DNA of 64,000 nucleotides, from the NCBI RefSeq assembly GCF_000718305.1, contig NZ_JOFQ01000015.1:1-64000 (forward strand), in the 5' to 3' direction. Below the pieces are notes generated by a model. That model was not told where the DNA came from and made no database searches. It worked only from the letters and a program-made list of their open reading frames with translations. The stretch is from Streptomyces niger. Its GTDB lineage: Bacteria; Actinomycetota; Actinomycetes; Streptomycetales; Streptomycetaceae. Below are positions 1 to 9,749 of the stretch, one piece after another; positions within the stretch are counted from its first letter, which is position 1; every line of letters begins with the position of its first letter. Made by a program: the position numbers and the translations under genes.

Positions 1-142
1 GCGAACCGTCGGAGCCACTTGTGTGCGGTGGTCCGTGAGACGCCCATCTCGGCCGCGACATGCGCGACCGGACGGCCAAGACGGACCCGCTCGACCAGCA
101 GCCGCCTGCCATGAACGGTCAATCGGGCATACGGTGGGACAC
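1..142 (-). pseudogene. IS481-type transposase N-terminus, broken and cut by the window edge
   Basis: Reading leftwards, the minus strand encodes a helix-turn-helix stretch ending VSRTTAHKWLRRF, typical of the N-terminus of IS481-family transposases (target recognition before the DDE catalytic domain). The likely GTG start at 142-140 gives V-S-H-R and then hits a stop after four more codons. The conserved reading (A-R-L-T-V-H-G-R-R) continues in a different frame from about position 129. One base lost near 130-131 would explain this, so I read it as a frameshifted remnant. The rest of the element lies outside the window, so only the start can be judged. Confidence 0.55.
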
Positions 143-198
143 GAAGACCTCCGTTGTGCGGTGAAGCCTAGACACCTCCACCACACCGGAGGTCTTCG
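142..198. repeat. Inverted repeat beside the IS remnant
   Basis: Positions 142-153 (CGAAGACCTCCG) and 187-198 (CGGAGGTCTTCG) are perfect 12-bp inverted copies about 33 bases apart. They lie between the transposase start and the end of the LysR-like gene. They may be a terminator-like hairpin for the LysR-like gene or part of the end of the insertion element. Confidence 0.5.
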
Positions 199-205
199 CC
201 ATTGA

Positions 206-937
206 TCAAGCCCTGCGAGTGTCAACAAGCGCGCCGTCCTTGCCGGACCGCTTGCCGTCCTTGGCCTCCGCCTCGGCGGTGCCGCGCCGGCCGCGGGTGC
301 TGTTCACGGTCCGGCCGCGGACGATCCCGATGAAGTCGTCCACCAGGTCCGTGGTCGCGTCCTCCGGCCAGGACAGCGCGATGCCCGACTCGGGGACGCC
401 GGTGATCGGCCGGTAGGTGAGGTCCTTGCGGTGGTACAGGCGGGCCAGCGACTGCGGGACGACGAGCAGGCCGATCCCGGCCGCCACCAGTTCGACGGCG
501 TCCTCGGTCCTGGCGGGCCGCTCGAAGGCGGGCTGTCCCGGCGGGCGCTCCCAGCCCAGGGTGTCGTCGAGCGGGTGCAGCACGACCTCGTCGGCCAGCT
601 CCTCGGCGGCCACCTGGTCGACCGCGGCCACGATGTGGTCCTTCGGGACCACGACCACGGTCGTCTCGGTGTACAGAGGGATCGCGCTGAAGACCGTACG
701 GTCCACCGGGAGCCGCACCAGGCCCGCGTCCGCGCGGCCGTCCCGCAGCACCTCGGGGGCCTCGGCGGCGGACACCTGGAGGAGCTCCAGGGGGACGTCG
801 GGCAGGCGGTCCTGCCAGATCCGTACCCACTTGCCCGGCGTCACGCCTGGGACGTAGGCGAGCCGGAACGAGGGGGCCGCCTGCGGCGATGCCGCGGCGG
901 GGGTGGATGCCGAGGGGGGAACTACCGAGCCTGTCAC
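206..937 (-). CDS. LysR-type effector-binding domain protein lacking the DNA-binding domain
   Basis: The 243-residue product matches the periplasmic-binding-like effector domain of LysR regulators: FRLAYVPGVTPG near residue 24, two alternating alpha/beta lobes, and a VAAGIGLLVVPQSLARL helix-strand element near residue 150. No winged helix-turn-helix precedes it; the first 20 residues are Ala/Pro/Ser-rich. Full LysR proteins have about 300 residues, so this is a free-standing sensor domain. The tail from about residue 205 is charged and low-complexity. The GTG start is 57 bp from the divergent DUF5997 gene. A ligand sensor or partner of a DNA-binding protein is plausible, but its function is unknown. 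Confidence 0.8.
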   Translation of the reverse strand: MTGSVVPPSASTPAAASPQAAPSFRLAYVPGVTPGKWVRIWQDRLPDVPLELLQVSAAEAPEVLRDGRADAGLVRLPVDRTVFSAIPLYTETTVVVVPKDHIVAAVDQVAAEELADEVVLHPLDDTLGWERPPGQPAFERPARTEDAVELVAAGIGLLVVPQSLARLYHRKDLTYRPITGVPESGIALSWPEDATTDLVDDFIGIVRGRTVNSTRGRRGTAEAEAKDGKRSGKDGALVDTRRA

Positions 938-994
938 TACGCCAGGCTACCGGTCGTGGTCAGCGGCGGCGCGCACGATCGATACCCTTGTCCC

Positions 995-1390
995 ATGACG
1001 TCGCACCACCAGAACACCCAGACCATGAAGCCCGCCACCGCGGCGAAGAAGCTGGGTGTGTACCTCGAGGCCACCCCCGCCGAGTTCCGGGAGGGTGTGG
1101 TCTCGCGCACCGAGCTGAACGCACTGCAGTCCGACCCGCCCGAGTGGCTGCGTGAGCTGCGGCGCAACGGTCCGCACCCGCGCCCGGTGGTCGCGTCGAA
1201 GCTGGGCGTCTCCATCTCGGGTCTGGCCCGTGGCGGCGTCACCGAGGCCCTCACCACGGAGCAGATCGACGCGCTGAAGGCGGAGAACCCGGAGTGGCTG
1301 CAGAAGGAGCGCGCCACGCAGGCCGAGGTCCGCAAGGAAGCCGTCCGGATCAAGGAGAAGAACGCCCAGCGCCGCGAGCAGGAGAGCTGA
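995..1390 (+). CDS. DUF5997 family protein
   Basis: A 131-residue acidic/basic protein beginning MTSHHQNTQTMKPATAAKKL. It has a helix-rich N-terminal half, with repeated PEWLRELRRNG and PEWLQKER segments near residues 49 and 104, and a Lys/Glu/Arg-rich tail. I recognise it as the actinobacterial DUF5997 family, commonly found divergent from the short LysR-like protein, as here. The repeated PEWL helices and the KLGVSISGLARGG segment suggest a helix-turn-helix-like fold. The ATG at 995 is the first in-frame start after the divergent promoter gap. A stem-loop at 1472-1501 follows. Its biochemical role is unknown. Confidence 0.8.
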   Translation: MTSHHQNTQTMKPATAAKKLGVYLEATPAEFREGVVSRTELNALQSDPPEWLRELRRNGPHPRPVVASKLGVSISGLARGGVTEALTTEQIDALKAENPEWLQKERATQAEVRKEAVRIKEKNAQRREQES

Positions 1391-1824
1391 GGCCACCGCG
1401 CGCGAGCGCTCAGCCACCTCCGTCCCTTTTGCCCCCTGCCGCCGAGGGGCGGGCACCTGGACGGCACCTGAGCGGGCGGACCGGTACATCCGTCCGCCCG
1501 CCGGGTCGCGCGGACGTCCGCGCCCGCGCAGTACCGCCGTACCCTCCGGCCTACTGCACGGCGGCCCCCCGCCCCGATCGGAATAAGTCGGCGTCCCCCT
1601 CTTGACCGACTCCACCGCCGCTCGCCCCGTCGATCGGGCCGGGCGGCGCACACCAGATGCGGGGCCCTTTCCCTACGCGTTGCGTACCCGCCGCCGGCGC
1701 ACCCGAGGAATCCGGCCAGGTGAGCGCTTTGTCGCCAACCGTCGGCAGGAGTGCCGCCGCGCCGCCCGTTGCGAGCTACACCTACAAGCGAAGGACGCTC
1801 TTTCCTGACGGGAGGGCCGGCCGG
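1391..1824. other. Intergenic stretch between DUF5997 and a small membrane-protein gene
   Basis: No convincing coding sequence is seen in these 434 bases. The left part holds the stem-loop at 1472-1501. The right part should contain the promoter of the small membrane-protein gene, but I cannot place -35 and -10 boxes with confidence. Confidence 0.5.
1472..1501 (+). terminator. Stem-loop after the DUF5997 gene
   Basis: Perfect 10-bp arms GCGGGCGGAC / GTCCGCCCGC flank a 10-base loop, 82 bases after the DUF5997 stop. There is no U-run, as is usual for terminators in high-GC actinomycetes. Confidence 0.55.
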
Positions 1825-2034
1825 ATGCTGACGATCAACGTGGCATTACTGCTCGCCGTCATCCTCTTCCTGCTGTTGTTCCGTCCGGTACAGGCCAGAA
1901 GCCGGGGCTACCAGACGATGGTCGTGGTCATCGCGGTGGTGCTGGGCGTGCTGATCGCCCCGACGGGGTTGGGGCAGGGAATCCTGAACGGCATGGCCCA
2001 GCTCTCGCAGGGCATCTCCAACTTCGGCCATTGA
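1825..2034 (+). CDS. Small integral membrane protein (69 aa) with a TTA codon
   Basis: Starts MLTINVALLLAVILFLLLF and has two hydrophobic segments (about residues 4-19 and 31-46) joined by a short basic loop RPVQARSRGY, followed by an amphipathic Gly-rich tail. This is a hairpin membrane protein topology. The ATG at 1825 has a GGGAGGG ribosome site 8 bases upstream, and codon 8 (1846-1848) is TTA, which makes translation bldA-dependent in Streptomyces. A strong hairpin follows at once. No family name can be given with certainty; similar unnamed small membrane proteins are common in the genus. Confidence 0.7.
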   Translation: MLTINVALLLAVILFLLLFRPVQARSRGYQTMVVVIAVVLGVLIAPTGLGQGILNGMAQLSQGISNFGH

Positions 2035-2038
2035 GTCA

Positions 2039-2078
2039 CCGCCCCGCCTGCCTCGTCCCGTACGAGCAGGCGGGGCGG
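2039..2078 (+). terminator. Strong stem-loop terminator
   Basis: Perfect 13-bp arms CCGCCCCGCCTGC / GCAGGCGGGGCGG around a 14-base loop, starting 5 bases after the small membrane-protein stop. The next gene runs in the same direction, so this hairpin separates the two units. Confidence 0.8.
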
Positions 2079-2191
2079 CTCAGCCGGGCCCGGCCCGGTC
2101 GGCCGGGTCCGTCACCGCCTCGCGTACCGGCGTGATGGAGACTACGGACGCCACACTGTCATCGACAGATCCACGACGATGCGGAGCGCCC

Positions 2192-3112
2192 ATGCAGACC
2201 ATCACCGTCGGCCCCGCCCGGATCCGCGAGGCCGTCACCATGCGCGAGGCCATCGACGCGGTACGCGCCGGCTTCCGTGACCTGGCCGCCGGGGAGTTCG
2301 AGATGCCCACGCGCACCGCGCTGCGGGACGGGCAGTTCCTGGTGATGTCGGCGCACCACCGCGCCACCGCCTCGGCCATGATCAAGACGCTGAGCCTGAA
2401 TTTCGCGCGCACGCCCGCCATCACCGGCACCGTGGTGTGGACCGAGACCGGCCGAGTCGACGGCCTGGTCGCCGATGCCGGTGCGGTGACCACCCTGCGC
2501 ACCGGCGCCGCCGTGGGGGTGGCCACCGATCTCCTCGCGCCCGTCGACGCCGGACGCCTGACGCTCATCGGTGCCGGTGCTCAGGCGCCCGACCAGGTCC
2601 GCGCCGTCCATGCCGTACGGCCGCTGCGCGAACTGACCGTGGTGGCCACCGACCCGCGCCGCGCGGAGAAGCTCGCGGAGACGCTGGCCCCGGATCTGCC
2701 CGGCACGCAGCTGCGCACCGCCACCGACGCGGAGGCCGCGGTGGCGGAGGCCGACATCGTCTGCTGCGCCACCAACACGAGCGACCCGCTCTTCTCCGCG
2801 TCGGCCCTGCCCGCCCGGGTACACGTCAACGCCATCGGTTCCTTCCGCCCCACGATGCGCGAACTGCCCGACGAGCTCCTCGCGCACAGCACCGTGGTCA
2901 TCGACGAACTCGACGCGATCCTCGCGGAGTCCGGCGAGATCCTGCACGCGCTCGAAGCGGGCGCCCTCACCCGGAACGACCTCACCGAACTCGGCACGGC
3001 GCTGGCCACGCCCGACGCCCCGCGGAGCGAGCGGACCGTGTTCAAGTCGGTCGGCGTCGCCATGCAGGACTGGGCCATCGCCCGCCTGCTGGCGGACAAG
3101 TTCCTGGCCTGA
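2192..3112 (+). CDS. Ornithine cyclodeaminase / mu-crystallin family protein
   Basis: The 306-residue product has the family layout: an N-terminal dimerisation and substrate domain (MQTITVGPARIREAVTMREA at the start) and an NAD(P)-binding Rossmann domain with LTLIGAGAQAPDQVRA near residue 127. A DIVCCATNTSDPL switch near residue 187 and HVNAIGSFRPTMREL near residue 212 follow. Members catalyse cyclising deamination of ornithine, alanine dehydrogenation or imine reduction; the substrate here cannot be read. The ATG at 2192 is chosen over an ATG 60 bases upstream because CGGAG lies 6 bases before it and it begins where the family begins. It is a single-gene unit between two hairpins. Confidence 0.85.
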   Translation: MQTITVGPARIREAVTMREAIDAVRAGFRDLAAGEFEMPTRTALRDGQFLVMSAHHRATASAMIKTLSLNFARTPAITGTVVWTETGRVDGLVADAGAVTTLRTGAAVGVATDLLAPVDAGRLTLIGAGAQAPDQVRAVHAVRPLRELTVVATDPRRAEKLAETLAPDLPGTQLRTATDAEAAVAEADIVCCATNTSDPLFSASALPARVHVNAIGSFRPTMRELPDELLAHSTVVIDELDAILAESGEILHALEAGALTRNDLTELGTALATPDAPRSERTVFKSVGVAMQDWAIARLLADKFLA

Positions 3113-3122
3113 CCGGCTTTCC

Positions 3123-3144
3123 CGGCCCGACCGGCTTCGGGCCG
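3123..3144. terminator. Short hairpin between convergent genes
   Basis: Arms CGGCCCGA / TCGGGCCG around a 6-base loop, 10 bases after the cyclodeaminase stop and about 80 bases from the convergent UvrA-like stop. It could serve both directions. Confidence 0.45.
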
Positions 3145-3222
3145 CGGGACCGCCCCGGGACGCAGGACCGCCCCCGGGCGCGGGGTCGTCGCCCGAGGGC
3201 GACCGCGGAGACCCCGACTCGA

Positions 3223-5610
<2,388 letters not shown>

Positions 5611-5918
5611 CGTGTCTCCATCTGTGGGGCGGGGCCGCCTGCGCGGTCTCCGTCGGCATCGCCCGGCTCGGCGCACCGGCGCCGAGCGGGTCGCCTGATT
5701 CTCCTTCGTCGGCGTCACCGCCGCCCCCGAGTTCCACTTTTCACCACTTCCCGGGCAGCGCACGATGCTCACCGTGTCACTTCACGGGGTCGGGGGAGCC
5801 ACGGTCGACGTAGCTGCCCCGGAACAGGGCGCGGACGCTGCCGTGCGCGGTGGACGCGCTCCATTCCGCCAGCTCCACGAAGACCTGCCCTGACAGCCCT
5901 GCCCCGGCGCGGGCTTCC
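5611..5918. other. Intergenic stretch upstream of the UvrA-like gene
   Basis: These 308 bases hold the promoter region of the UvrA-like gene and the 3' flank of the DedA-type gene. A short minus-strand reading frame ends at 5777 but lacks a start, ribosome site or recognisable motif outside the neighbouring gene. I see no real gene or clear promoter. Confidence 0.4.
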
Positions 5919-6398
5919 TCAGGACTCCTCGGTCGCGGCGTCGCGCGGGGCCGGAGCGGCGCGCCGCCGGTACACCACCACACCGCACACCGCGAGCAGG
6001 AGAACGACGACCGCGGCCACCCCGAGTGCCGTCCGCTCGGCGAACAGCCGCGCCAGCACTTCGAGCGCGCCCAGCCCCACCGTCGCGTAGAGCAGCGCCC
6101 AGCCCGCTCCCCCCACGAACAGTGCGGGGAGGTAGCGCGGCAGGGGCATGCGCAGGCTGCCGGCGAGGAAATTGGCGGCGGTCTGGAAACCGACGGTCAG
6201 GAACGAGACGGCCACCACCGGCGCGCCCCATCGCTGGATCGCCCGCTCGACGCGCTGGAACTTCGTCGAGGAGATCCGCCCGCCGAACCTGCTGCGCCGG
6301 GCGCCGGCACCGGCGAGCCATCCGACGGCGAACGTTCCGCCGGCCCGCAGCAGAACGATCACGTAGAGACCGGCGGCCGTGAGCGCGACCTTGTCCAC
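5919..6398 (-). CDS. DedA / VTT-type membrane protein
   Basis: A 159-residue integral membrane protein. The central segment contains RWGAPVVAVSFLTVGFQTAANFLAG and a following amphipathic helix RMPLPRYLPAL, the arrangement of the VTT/DedA (SNARE-associated) domain implicated in lipid scrambling and envelope homeostasis. Three to four hydrophobic segments are visible: residues 3-25, 58-80, 90-115 and a C-terminal one near 125-145. The GTG at 6398 with ACGAGG upstream is preferred to an ATG 21 codons earlier, because homologous sequence starts at VDKVALTAAG. DedA proteins usually have about 200 residues, so this is a short version. Confidence 0.75.
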   Translation of the reverse strand: MDKVALTAAGLYVIVLLRAGGTFAVGWLAGAGARRSRFGGRISSTKFQRVERAIQRWGAPVVAVSFLTVGFQTAANFLAGSLRMPLPRYLPALFVGGAGWALLYATVGLGALEVLARLFAERTALGVAAVVVLLLAVCGVVVYRRRAAPAPRDAATEES

Positions 6399-6564
6399 GA
6401 CGCCTCGTCTCCATGTCTCACCTGCAGCTTGCTTCCCCAGCCAGGTTAACCGACCGTCCATGCCCCGCACACACCACGCCGAACGGCCCCGACCGGGCCT
6501 CATCAGCGGCTGGGCGCGCGCCTCGGGCCGCACACCTGGATGCATAAAGATGATTGAAAGAGCC

Positions 6565-6594
6565 TTGACCGCGTCAACTTCGAGCAAATAGCGT
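6565..6594 (+). promoter_or_regulatory. Candidate promoter of the sugar ABC operon
   Basis: TTGACC at 6565-6570 and TAGCGT at 6589-6594, spaced 18 bases, match the vegetative sigma consensus. They lie about 40 bases before the GTG of the binding-protein gene, in an AT-richer patch. Confidence 0.5.
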
Positions 6595-6632
6595 CCGGAT
6601 CATGACGGCACTGCCCCTCAGGAAGGCTCCGC

Positions 6633-7928
6633 GTGCGTAGACGTTCCCTTCTCACGGCAGCCGCCGCCTCGACGCTCGCGGCGGCCCCGCTCGCGGCCGG
6701 CTGCGGCCCCGCCTCGTCGCCATCCGCCTCCGGCGGCGGCTCCCGGCGCGGCCATCTCACCTACGGCGTCTGGGACGTCTACCAGGTGCCCGCCATGAAG
6801 CGGGTGGCGCGGGAGTTCGAGCGCTCCCGGCCGGGGGTGACCGTCGACGTCCAGCTCACCCCCAACGGCACGTACTGGACCAAGCTCCGTACCGCGTGCA
6901 CCGGCGGATCCGCCCCGGACGTCTTCTGGATGAACGGTCCCAACTTCGGTATGTACGCGGACGCCGGGCAGCTCCTCCCGCTGGAGACCGACGGCCCCGA
7001 GCCCGTGCTGCGGTCCGCCGACTTCCCGCCCGACCTGGTCTCCCTCTACCGCTGGAAGGGCGTCCAGTACGGCGTCCCGAAGGACTTCGACACGGTCGCG
7101 CTGTGGTTCAACAAGGAGATCTTCGACCGGGCCAAGGTCGACTACCCGGACGCCTCCTGGAGCTGGCAGGACCTGATAACCAACGCGCAGCGGCTCACCG
7201 ACCGCAAGCGCGGGATCTACGGCGTCGGGGCCCCGGTCCGCGAGCAGGAGAACTACTACAACTCGGTACCGCAGGCCGGCGGTTGGGTCATCTCCCCGGA
7301 CAAGCGGCGCTCCGGCTACTCCGACGAGCGCACCCTCGAAGGGCTGCGGCTGTGGATCGACCTGATCCACCGCTACCGCGCCTCGCCGACCCTGCAGCAG
7401 ATGACCGACACCGATCCCACCCAGATGTTCCAGTCCGGGACGCTGGCCATGACCTACGAGGCGAGCTACAACGCGGCGACGTTCCACGCCGACCGCGAGC
7501 TGCGGGCCAAGGTGGACGTCGCGCCGATGCCCAAGGGCCGGCGACGTGCCACCGTCCTGCACGGTCTGGCCAATGTCATCTACGCCCGCACGCCGCAGCC
7601 CGAGCTGGCCCGGGAGTTCGTCCGGTTCCTGGGCGGGAAGCGCGCCTCGTTGCTCCAGGGCAAGTACGGCACCGCCATCCCGGCGCGCAACGGCACCGCC
7701 GAACCGTGGGCCGCCGGCATGCCGCGCTTCGACCTCCAGGTGCACCTGGACGCGCTCGACTACGCGGTGCCCTACCCCAGTTCCGCCAACAGCGCCGCCT
7801 GGCAGCACAAGGACCAGATGTGGCTCGCCAAGGCGTGGAGCGGCGACCTGAGCCTCAAGGAGGCCACCAGCTCCCTGACCACGGCGATGAACCAGCTGCT
7901 CGCGCAGGAGAGGAAGGGCGAATCCTGA
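6633..7928 (+). CDS. Sugar ABC transporter substrate-binding lipoprotein
   Basis: A 431-residue extracellular solute-binding protein (family 1). The N-terminus MRRRSLLTAA plus the lipobox LAAGC, with the lipidated Cys at residue 24, directs it to the outer face of the membrane. Conserved landmarks are GTYWTKLRTACTGGSAPDVFWMNG near residue 74 and GVPKDFDTVALWFNKEIF near residue 148. A short AAGGCTC-type ribosome site precedes the GTG start. It opens a four-gene operon; the stop overlaps the next start. The ligand is most likely an oligosaccharide or sugar derivative, given the permeases and oxidoreductase downstream. Confidence 0.92.
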   Translation: MRRRSLLTAAAASTLAAAPLAAGCGPASSPSASGGGSRRGHLTYGVWDVYQVPAMKRVAREFERSRPGVTVDVQLTPNGTYWTKLRTACTGGSAPDVFWMNGPNFGMYADAGQLLPLETDGPEPVLRSADFPPDLVSLYRWKGVQYGVPKDFDTVALWFNKEIFDRAKVDYPDASWSWQDLITNAQRLTDRKRGIYGVGAPVREQENYYNSVPQAGGWVISPDKRRSGYSDERTLEGLRLWIDLIHRYRASPTLQQMTDTDPTQMFQSGTLAMTYEASYNAATFHADRELRAKVDVAPMPKGRRRATVLHGLANVIYARTPQPELAREFVRFLGGKRASLLQGKYGTAIPARNGTAEPWAAGMPRFDLQVHLDALDYAVPYPSSANSAAWQHKDQMWLAKAWSGDLSLKEATSSLTTAMNQLLAQERKGES

Positions 7929-8917
7929 TGAGTGTCGAGGCGCGTACGGGGCCGGTCGTACCAGGGCGGCGCGCCCGTGCGAGCGCCGTGGTCGGGCGGG
8001 AGCTGCGCCGCCGTGAGCGTCGCTTCCGGCACCGCGACAAGTGGTGGGGTTACGCGCTGATCGCCCCGGCCGGGCTGGGCCTCGCCGTCTTCTACCTGTG
8101 GCCCGTCGTGCAGACGGTGTATTACAGCCTCACCCGGTGGGGGGCCTTCGGCGGGACGACCTGGATCGGCCTGTCCAACTACCGCACGCTCGTGGCCGAC
8201 CCCGAGTTCTGGCAGTCGCTGGCCAACACCGGCATCTACACCGGGCTGGTCCTGCTGGGCATCCCCCTGTCGATGGTGCTGGCGGTGCTGCTCAACCTCA
8301 AGGGCCTGCGCGGTACCGGCGTCTACCGCACGCTCTACTTCCTGCCGGTGGTCACGATGCCCGCCGCGGTCGCGGTGGTCTGGCGCTGGCTCTACAACGG
8401 CGACGTCGGGATCCTCAACCAGGCACTGTCCGCGCTCGGCATCGACGGCACCTACTGGGTGTCCGACCCGGACACGATCCGCTTCGCGGTGGCCGTCGTC
8501 GGCGTGTGGATGACCGTCGGCCACCACATGATCCTGCTGCTGGCCGGCCTGCAGAGCATCCCCGCCGACTACTACGAGGCCGCGTCGCTCGACGGTGCGG
8601 GACGCATCCGGCAGTTCTTCTCGGTCACCCTGCCGCTGCTGAGTCCCACGCTGTTCTTCACCACCGTGCTGTCGGTCATCCAGTCCCTGCAGGTCTTCGA
8701 CCTGGTGTATCTGATCATCGGCGCCAACACGCAGAACTCGCTGCAGAACCCGGCCTTCGGCGAGGGCCAGACCGTCGTGATGCTCTTCTTCCAGAAGGCC
8801 TTCTTCGACAACCAGCGCGGCTACGGCGCGGCGATCGTGTGTGTGCTGTTCGTTCTGATCATGGCGCTGACCGCCGTCCAGTTCCGGTTGCAGAAGAGGT
8901 GGGTCCACTATGCGTAG
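7928..8917 (+). CDS. Sugar ABC transporter permease (MalF-type)
   Basis: A 329-residue inner-membrane permease with a basic cytosolic N-terminus and six predicted transmembrane helices; the first is GYALIAPAGLGLAVFYLWPV near residue 39. The EAA loop EAASLDGAGRIRQFFSVTLPL, which docks the ATPase, lies near residue 218. The ATG at 7928 overlaps the binding-protein stop by one base (TGATG), indicating translational coupling. The stop overlaps the next permease by 8 bases. Confidence 0.93.
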   Translation: MSVEARTGPVVPGRRARASAVVGRELRRRERRFRHRDKWWGYALIAPAGLGLAVFYLWPVVQTVYYSLTRWGAFGGTTWIGLSNYRTLVADPEFWQSLANTGIYTGLVLLGIPLSMVLAVLLNLKGLRGTGVYRTLYFLPVVTMPAAVAVVWRWLYNGDVGILNQALSALGIDGTYWVSDPDTIRFAVAVVGVWMTVGHHMILLLAGLQSIPADYYEAASLDGAGRIRQFFSVTLPLLSPTLFFTTVLSVIQSLQVFDLVYLIIGANTQNSLQNPAFGEGQTVVMLFFQKAFFDNQRGYGAAIVCVLFVLIMALTAVQFRLQKRWVHYA

Positions 8918-9743
8918 GACGGCTGCGCGCGAGGGGCGGATCCGGCCCGCCCATGTTCTGCTGGCGCTGGGCGCGGTCATCACCGTCTTCCCGTTGGTGT
9001 GGGAGGTGCTGACCTCCTTCAAGAGCTTCGGCGAGTCCGTACGGATGCCGCCGACGATCCTTCCCGCGCACTGGGACCGGTCGAACTACGCGAAGGTCTT
9101 CGAGGCGGTTCCGTTCGGCCGGCAGTTCGTGAACACGGTGGTGATGGCGCTGCTGCGTACCGCGGCCCAGCTGCTGCTGTGCGCGATGGCGGCCTACGCC
9201 TTCGCCCGTATCCGCTTCCCCGGCCGCGGGGCGCTCTTCCTCGGGTTCCTCGCCGTGCTGATGGTGCCGGGCCAGCTCTTTCTGCTGCCGCAGTACCAGA
9301 TCATGCAGAGCCTGGGCTGGCTGGACTCCATGCAGGCGCTGGTGGTGCCGGGGATGTTCTCCGCCTTCGGCACCTTCCTGCTGCGGCAGTTCTTCATGGG
9401 GCTGCCCGAGGAGCTGGAGGAGGCGGCGCGGCTGGACGGCGCCAATCCGTTCACCGTCTTCTGGCGGATCGCGCTGCCGCTGGCCCGGCCGGGCCTGCTG
9501 GCGCTCGGCATCCTCACGTTCCTGTGGTCCTGGAACGACCTGATGTGGCCACTGATCGTCAACACCGACCCGGCCAAGATGCCGCTGTCGGCCGGGCTGG
9601 CCTCCCTCCAGGGCGCCCATCTGACCGAGTACCCGGTGCTGATGGCCGGGTCCCTCCTCGCCACGCTCCCGGTGATCGTGGTGTTCGTCGCGATGCAACG
9701 CCAGTTCATCCAGGGCATCGCGTTCTCCGGAATGAAGGGCTGA
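8910..9743 (+). CDS. Sugar ABC transporter permease (MalG-type)
   Basis: A 277-residue partner permease with six hydrophobic segments. Its EAA loop, EAARLDGANPFTVFWRIALP, lies near residue 171, and a typical C-terminal segment LQGAHLTEYPVLMAGSLLATLPV follows. It starts inside the previous gene (8-base overlap) with a ribosome site GAAGAGGTGG in that gene. No ATP-binding subunit is in the operon. In Streptomyces such CUT1 transporters often share the MsiK ATPase encoded elsewhere, which I infer here. Confidence 0.93.
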   Translation: MRRTAAREGRIRPAHVLLALGAVITVFPLVWEVLTSFKSFGESVRMPPTILPAHWDRSNYAKVFEAVPFGRQFVNTVVMALLRTAAQLLLCAMAAYAFARIRFPGRGALFLGFLAVLMVPGQLFLLPQYQIMQSLGWLDSMQALVVPGMFSAFGTFLLRQFFMGLPEELEEAARLDGANPFTVFWRIALPLARPGLLALGILTFLWSWNDLMWPLIVNTDPAKMPLSAGLASLQGAHLTEYPVLMAGSLLATLPVIVVFVAMQRQFIQGIAFSGMKG

Positions 9744-9749
9744 GCACAC

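Noticed and set aside
5777..5918. Minus-strand tail GQVFVELAEWSASTAHGSVR before the UvrA-like gene
   Set aside because: It looked briefly like a small regulator C-terminus (DUF397-like), but no motif matches and there is no start outside the DedA-type gene.
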